Origin: Caulobacter sp. 602-2
GTDB lineage: Bacteria; Pseudomonadota; Alphaproteobacteria; Caulobacterales; Caulobacteraceae
Assembly (NCBI RefSeq): GCF_011043625.1
Contig: NZ_JAAKGT010000001.1
Location: 124,001-188,000 of the forward strand
Direction: 5' to 3'
DNA length: 64,000 nucleotides
Shown one piece after another: positions 60,817 through 64,000 of this stretch. A model generated the notes under the pieces. The model was not told the origin of the DNA, did no database searches, and was given only the letters and a program-made list of their open reading frames with translations. The stretch's first letter is position 1; every line of letters starts with the position of its first letter. The position numbers and the translations under genes are program-made.

Positions 60817-63180
60817 ATGAGCAAAATTCGCGCCCATAGCGCCGCGTTCGCCACCGGCGTTGCGCTTCTCTTCGGCTCCACCGCCCTGATCGCGCCCCAG
60901 GTCGCGTTCGCACAGGCCCAGACCTCGGGCGTGGTGCAGCGCATCGTCGTGCAGGGCAACGAGCGGATCGAGGCGGGCACGGTGCTCTCCTACCTGCCGA
61001 TCCAGCCCGGCGAGACGGTCGATCCGGCCCGTCTCGACCTGGCGCTGAAGACCCTGGCCCGCACCGACCTCTTCGCCGACGTCTCGATCGAGCTGGTCGG
61101 CGGCGACCTGGTGGTCAAGGTCGTCGAGAACCCGATCATCAACCAGGTGGTCTTCGAGGGGAACTCGGCCCTCAAGGAAGACAAGCTGAAGGACGAGGTG
61201 CAGATCCGTCCGCGCGGCATCTTCACCCGCGCCAAGGTGCAGGCCGACGTCCAGCGCATCATCGAACTCTATCGCCGCTCGGGCCGCATCTCGGCGACCG
61301 TGACGCCGAAGGTGGTCGAGCTGCCGCAAAAGCGCGTCGACCTGGTGTTCGAGATCAACGAAGGCCCCAAGAGCGGCGTCCTGGGCGTCAACTTCCTGGG
61401 CAACAAGGAGTTCTCGGACAACGAGCTCTCCGACGTCATCGTCACCAAGGAGTCGCACTGGTACAAGTTCCTGACCAGCAACGACAACTACGACCCTGAC
61501 CGGATCGAGTACGACCGCGAACAGCTGCGCAAGTTCTACCGCAACCGCGGTTTCTTCGATTTCCGTGTCGTTGCCACCACGGCCGAACTGGCGACCGACA
61601 AGAACGGCTTCGCCGTCACCTACACGATCGACGAAGGCCCCAAGTACAAGTTCGGCAAGGTCACCGTCGAAACCGAGCTGAAGAAGCTGGACGGCAACCT
61701 GCTGGCCCAGATCCTGCCGATCAAGACCGGCCAGATCTACGAAGACGAGCGCATCGAGCAGGCCACCGACGCCCTGACCTTCGCGGCGGGCGCGGCCGGC
61801 TTCGCCTTCGTTGACGTGCGTCCGCGCTACGTGCCCAACCGCGAGACCCAGACGGTCGACGTGGTGTTCTCGGTGCGTGAAGGCCCGCGGGTCTACGTTG
61901 ACCGCATCGACATCGTCGGCAACACCGCCACGCTCGACTACGTCCTGCGCCGCGAGATGGAAGTCGCCGAAGGCGACGCCTACAACCGCGTCCTGGTCGA
62001 CCGCTCGCGCAACAACATGCGCCGCCTGGGCTTCTTCAAGGACGTGACCATCGAGGAAGTGCCGAGCAACGCTCCGGACCGCACCAACCTGCGGGTCAAG
62101 GTCGAGGAGCAGCCGACGGGCGAACTGTCGTTCAGCGCCGGCTACAGCTCGGTCGACCAGCTCGTGCTGGACGTCGGCGTCACCCAGCGCAACTTCCGCG
62201 GCCGCGGCCAGAACCTGCGCGCCCGCGTTTCGGTCGGCTCGCTGCGTCAGCAGGTCGACTTCGCCTTCACCGAGCCGCGTTTCCTGGGCCGTAATTTGGC
62301 CGCGGGCGTGAACCTCTATTCGTACCGATATGACCTCAGCGAGTTCGCGGCCTACGACACCAAGTCGCTCGGCGGCGGCTTCACCATGGGCTTCGGCTTG
62401 ACGCAAAACACCTCGATGAGCCTGCGGTACACCCTGCGCCAGGACGAGGTGGACGTGGCCGACAGCTACTGCGTGCCCGACTCCAGCGGCGTCACGCAGG
62501 TCTCCACGGTGCTCTGCGCCCAGCGCGGCGCCTACATGACCTCGCTGATCGGCTATGGCCTGCGGCTCGACAAGCGGAACGATCCGCTGCGTCCGACCCG
62601 CGGCTTCTTCGCCGACCTGAACCAGGACCTGGCCGGCTTCGGCGGCGACGTGAACTACCTCAAGACCGAGGTGGACGGCGGCTGGTACTGGGGCTTCAAC
62701 AAGGACTTCGTGTTCAGCGCCACCGGTTCGGCGGGCTACATCGAAGGCTGGGGCGGCGACAGCGTCCGGATCAACGACCGCTTCTACAAGGGCGGCCAGT
62801 CCTTCCGCGGCTTCGAGACGGCCGGTATCGGCCCGCGCGACACGCTGACCGACAACAGCGCGCTGGGCGCCAAGCTGTATGCGATCGGCTCGCTGGAGCT
62901 GACCATTCCGACCTTCCTGCCCGAACAATACGGCATCAAGGCCGCGCTGTTCTCCGACTTCGGCACCGCCGGCCAGCTGGACGACATCGACCGCCTGCTG
63001 CCCAACGGCGAGTTCAGCGAGACGATCAAGGACAACCTTGGTCTGCGCGCCTCCGCCGGCGTCAGCATCGACTGGAAGTCGCCGATGGGACCGATCCGGT
63101 TCGACATCAGCCGCATCCTGGCGAAGGAAGACTACGACCGGACGGAAACCTTCCGTTTCTCCACCTCCACTCGTTTCTAA
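60817..63180 (+). CDS. bamA: Outer membrane protein assembly factor BamA
   Basis: 787 residues. It folds beta-barrel proteins into the outer membrane. A signal peptide ends near VAFAQA. Five POTRA repeats follow (first VVQRIVVQGNERIEAGTVLS, then IINQVVFEGNSALKEDKLKD and so on), then the 16-strand barrel; the lid motif appears as QSFRGFETAGIGPRD. It ends in a C-terminal Phe (STSTRF). Start choice is uncertain: GTG 60784 overlaps the rseP stop (GTGA), ATG 60805 and ATG 60817 are in the same frame; 60817 gives the most normal signal peptide. Confidence 0.95.
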   Translation: MSKIRAHSAAFATGVALLFGSTALIAPQVAFAQAQTSGVVQRIVVQGNERIEAGTVLSYLPIQPGETVDPARLDLALKTLARTDLFADVSIELVGGDLVVKVVENPIINQVVFEGNSALKEDKLKDEVQIRPRGIFTRAKVQADVQRIIELYRRSGRISATVTPKVVELPQKRVDLVFEINEGPKSGVLGVNFLGNKEFSDNELSDVIVTKESHWYKFLTSNDNYDPDRIEYDREQLRKFYRNRGFFDFRVVATTAELATDKNGFAVTYTIDEGPKYKFGKVTVETELKKLDGNLLAQILPIKTGQIYEDERIEQATDALTFAAGAAGFAFVDVRPRYVPNRETQTVDVVFSVREGPRVYVDRIDIVGNTATLDYVLRREMEVAEGDAYNRVLVDRSRNNMRRLGFFKDVTIEEVPSNAPDRTNLRVKVEEQPTGELSFSAGYSSVDQLVLDVGVTQRNFRGRGQNLRARVSVGSLRQQVDFAFTEPRFLGRNLAAGVNLYSYRYDLSEFAAYDTKSLGGGFTMGFGLTQNTSMSLRYTLRQDEVDVADSYCVPDSSGVTQVSTVLCAQRGAYMTSLIGYGLRLDKRNDPLRPTRGFFADLNQDLAGFGGDVNYLKTEVDGGWYWGFNKDFVFSATGSAGYIEGWGGDSVRINDRFYKGGQSFRGFETAGIGPRDTLTDNSALGAKLYAIGSLELTIPTFLPEQYGIKAALFSDFGTAGQLDDIDRLLPNGEFSETIKDNLGLRASAGVSIDWKSPMGPIRFDISRILAKEDYDRTETFRFSTSTRF

Positions 63181-63202
63181 TCTCCACAAGGCTTTAGACG
63201 AC

Positions 63203-63871
63203 ATGTCCTCCAAGTTCTTCGCCGCCGCCGCTTCGGGCCTGGCCGCGTTCGCCGTGGCCTCGGGCGCCTTCGCTCAAGCCGCCGCCCCGCTCGCCAAGGC
63301 TCCGGCCGCTCCGGCCGCCCCGGCGATCACCCATGGCGCGCCGATCGCCAGCCTGTGCGTGTTCTCGGCCGGCGCCGTTCGCGGCACCTCGGCCACCGGC
63401 AAGGCGCTCGACGCCCGCCTGAAGGCCCTGCAGACGACGGCCGAGGCGCCGCTGTCGGCCCGTGAAAAGGCCCTGCAGACCAAGATCGACGCGTTCAACG
63501 CCGCCGCCAAGACCCCGGCCGCCGACATCAACGCCCGCGAAAAGCAGAAGTCGGACCTGGAACTGGAGCAGAGCGCCCTGCAGCGCGATGCCGCCCACAC
63601 CCAGATGGAACTGGTCGCCACGGCCGACGCCGCCCAGCAGACCTACTCGGTCGAGCTGCAGCCGGCCGTGATCTCGGCCTACCAGTCCAAGCAATGCGGC
63701 GTGCTGCTCGAGCGCAGCGCCGTGGCCATCTTCAACCCGGCCATGGACATCACCCCGCAGATCGTCAGCGCCCTGGACGCCCGCGGCAAGGCCGCTTCGT
63801 TCCAGGCCCTGGAGCGCACCAAGCTGACCCCGCAGCAAGCCGCCCAACTGGCCGCCCAGCTGCAGCGCTAA
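63203..63871 (+). CDS. OmpH/Skp-family periplasmic chaperone-like protein
   Basis: 222 residues. A signal peptide (MSSKFFAAAASGLAAFAVAS, then GAFAQA) precedes an Ala/Pro spacer and a helical, coiled-coil-like region with regularly spaced Leu and Lys/Glu (about residues 70-150). Position directly after bamA is that of skp in most proteobacteria, and the C-terminal SALDARGKAASFQ resembles the OmpH end. Sequence similarity to E. coli Skp is low, so the call rests on context and architecture. It is 22 bp downstream of bamA. Confidence 0.8.
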   Translation: MSSKFFAAAASGLAAFAVASGAFAQAAAPLAKAPAAPAAPAITHGAPIASLCVFSAGAVRGTSATGKALDARLKALQTTAEAPLSAREKALQTKIDAFNAAAKTPAADINAREKQKSDLELEQSALQRDAAHTQMELVATADAAQQTYSVELQPAVISAYQSKQCGVLLERSAVAIFNPAMDITPQIVSALDARGKAASFQALERTKLTPQQAAQLAAQLQR

Positions 63872-63879
63872 GCACTGTG

Positions 63880-63921
63880 AGCGCCCGCTCGGCCTTTCCG
63901 GCTGGGCGGGCGCTTTCCGTT
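63880..63921 (+). terminator. Terminator-like hairpin after the Skp-like gene
   Basis: A perfect 9-bp stem (63880-63888 with 63906-63914), 17-nt loop, followed by TTCCGTT. Begins 8 bp past the stop codon. The T-run is short. Confidence 0.6.
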
Positions 63922-64000
63922 ACGGCATTGACTCGGGGCGGCTTTGGGCCGCCTACACTTCGTCCGTATCGGGCGATTCCCGTGACGGCCGTCGTCGAGA

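Noticed and set aside
63928..63959. Promoter-like TTGACT with TACACT near the window end
   Set aside because: Spacing of 20 bp is too long for a confident call and a small hairpin occupies the spacer.
63981..64000. GTG near the window end that could start the next gene (lpxD is expected after bamA-skp)
   Set aside because: Only six codons are visible, with no clear ribosome site, so neither start nor identity can be supported.

Overview
The window is about 64 kb of high-GC DNA from an alphaproteobacterium, almost certainly Caulobacter or a close relative. The evidence is the lon-hupB pair, an alphaproteobacterial nuo operon with extra small genes, a short ProRS of about 440 residues without an editing insert, RNase J next to birA-coaX, and the run rpsB-tsf-pyrH-frr-uppS-cdsA-dxr-rseP-bamA-skp. 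Nearly all of it is core chromosome. I see no prophage, CRISPR array, intact insertion sequence or replication origin.

Layout. 1-9.8 kb: mixed metabolic genes (sseA, a membrane LytTR regulator, a carboxylesterase, cysK, cfa with a small partner gene, photolyase) and two LPS inner-core genes (kdsA, hldD). 9.9-14.5 kb: an HMG-CoA-synthase-like/OB-fold fusion and a thiolase, with a vapBC module lying between them on the other strand, then a DUF3089 protein that lacks the expected nucleophile serine. 14.6-17.8 kb: lon behind a possible heat-shock promoter, hupB, tRNA-Val. 17.9-22.4 kb: a GFA-family protein, two divergent glycosyltransferases, a luciferase-like oxidoreductase and two identical tRNA-Asp genes.

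22.6-42.9 kb: a nearly gapless forward run. It holds nuoA-N (complex I) with four small non-nuo genes at the D/E, E/F and H/I junctions, then birA, coaX, rnj, a rhomboid protease, methylmalonyl-CoA epimerase and DUF1467. NuoL carries a 49-residue segment with 20 histidines. 43.3-46.6 kb: proS, the LolC/E permease and lolD. 46.6-51.9 kb: a nucleoside hydrolase (reverse), a possible 29-residue membrane peptide gene, dnaE and a second GFA protein.

51.9-53.3 kb is the only sizeable gene-poor stretch. It contains palindromic repeats and a frameshifted remnant of an IS5-type transposase. 53.3-63.9 kb is a translation and envelope-biogenesis block: rpsB, tsf, two terminators, pyrH, frr, uppS, cdsA, dxr, rseP, bamA and an OmpH/Skp-like chaperone.

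I found no clearly new multi-gene system. The best leads are the accessory small genes inside the nuo operon, the His-rich NuoL segment, the HMGCS-OB fusion with a thiolase partner, and the serine-less DUF3089 protein.
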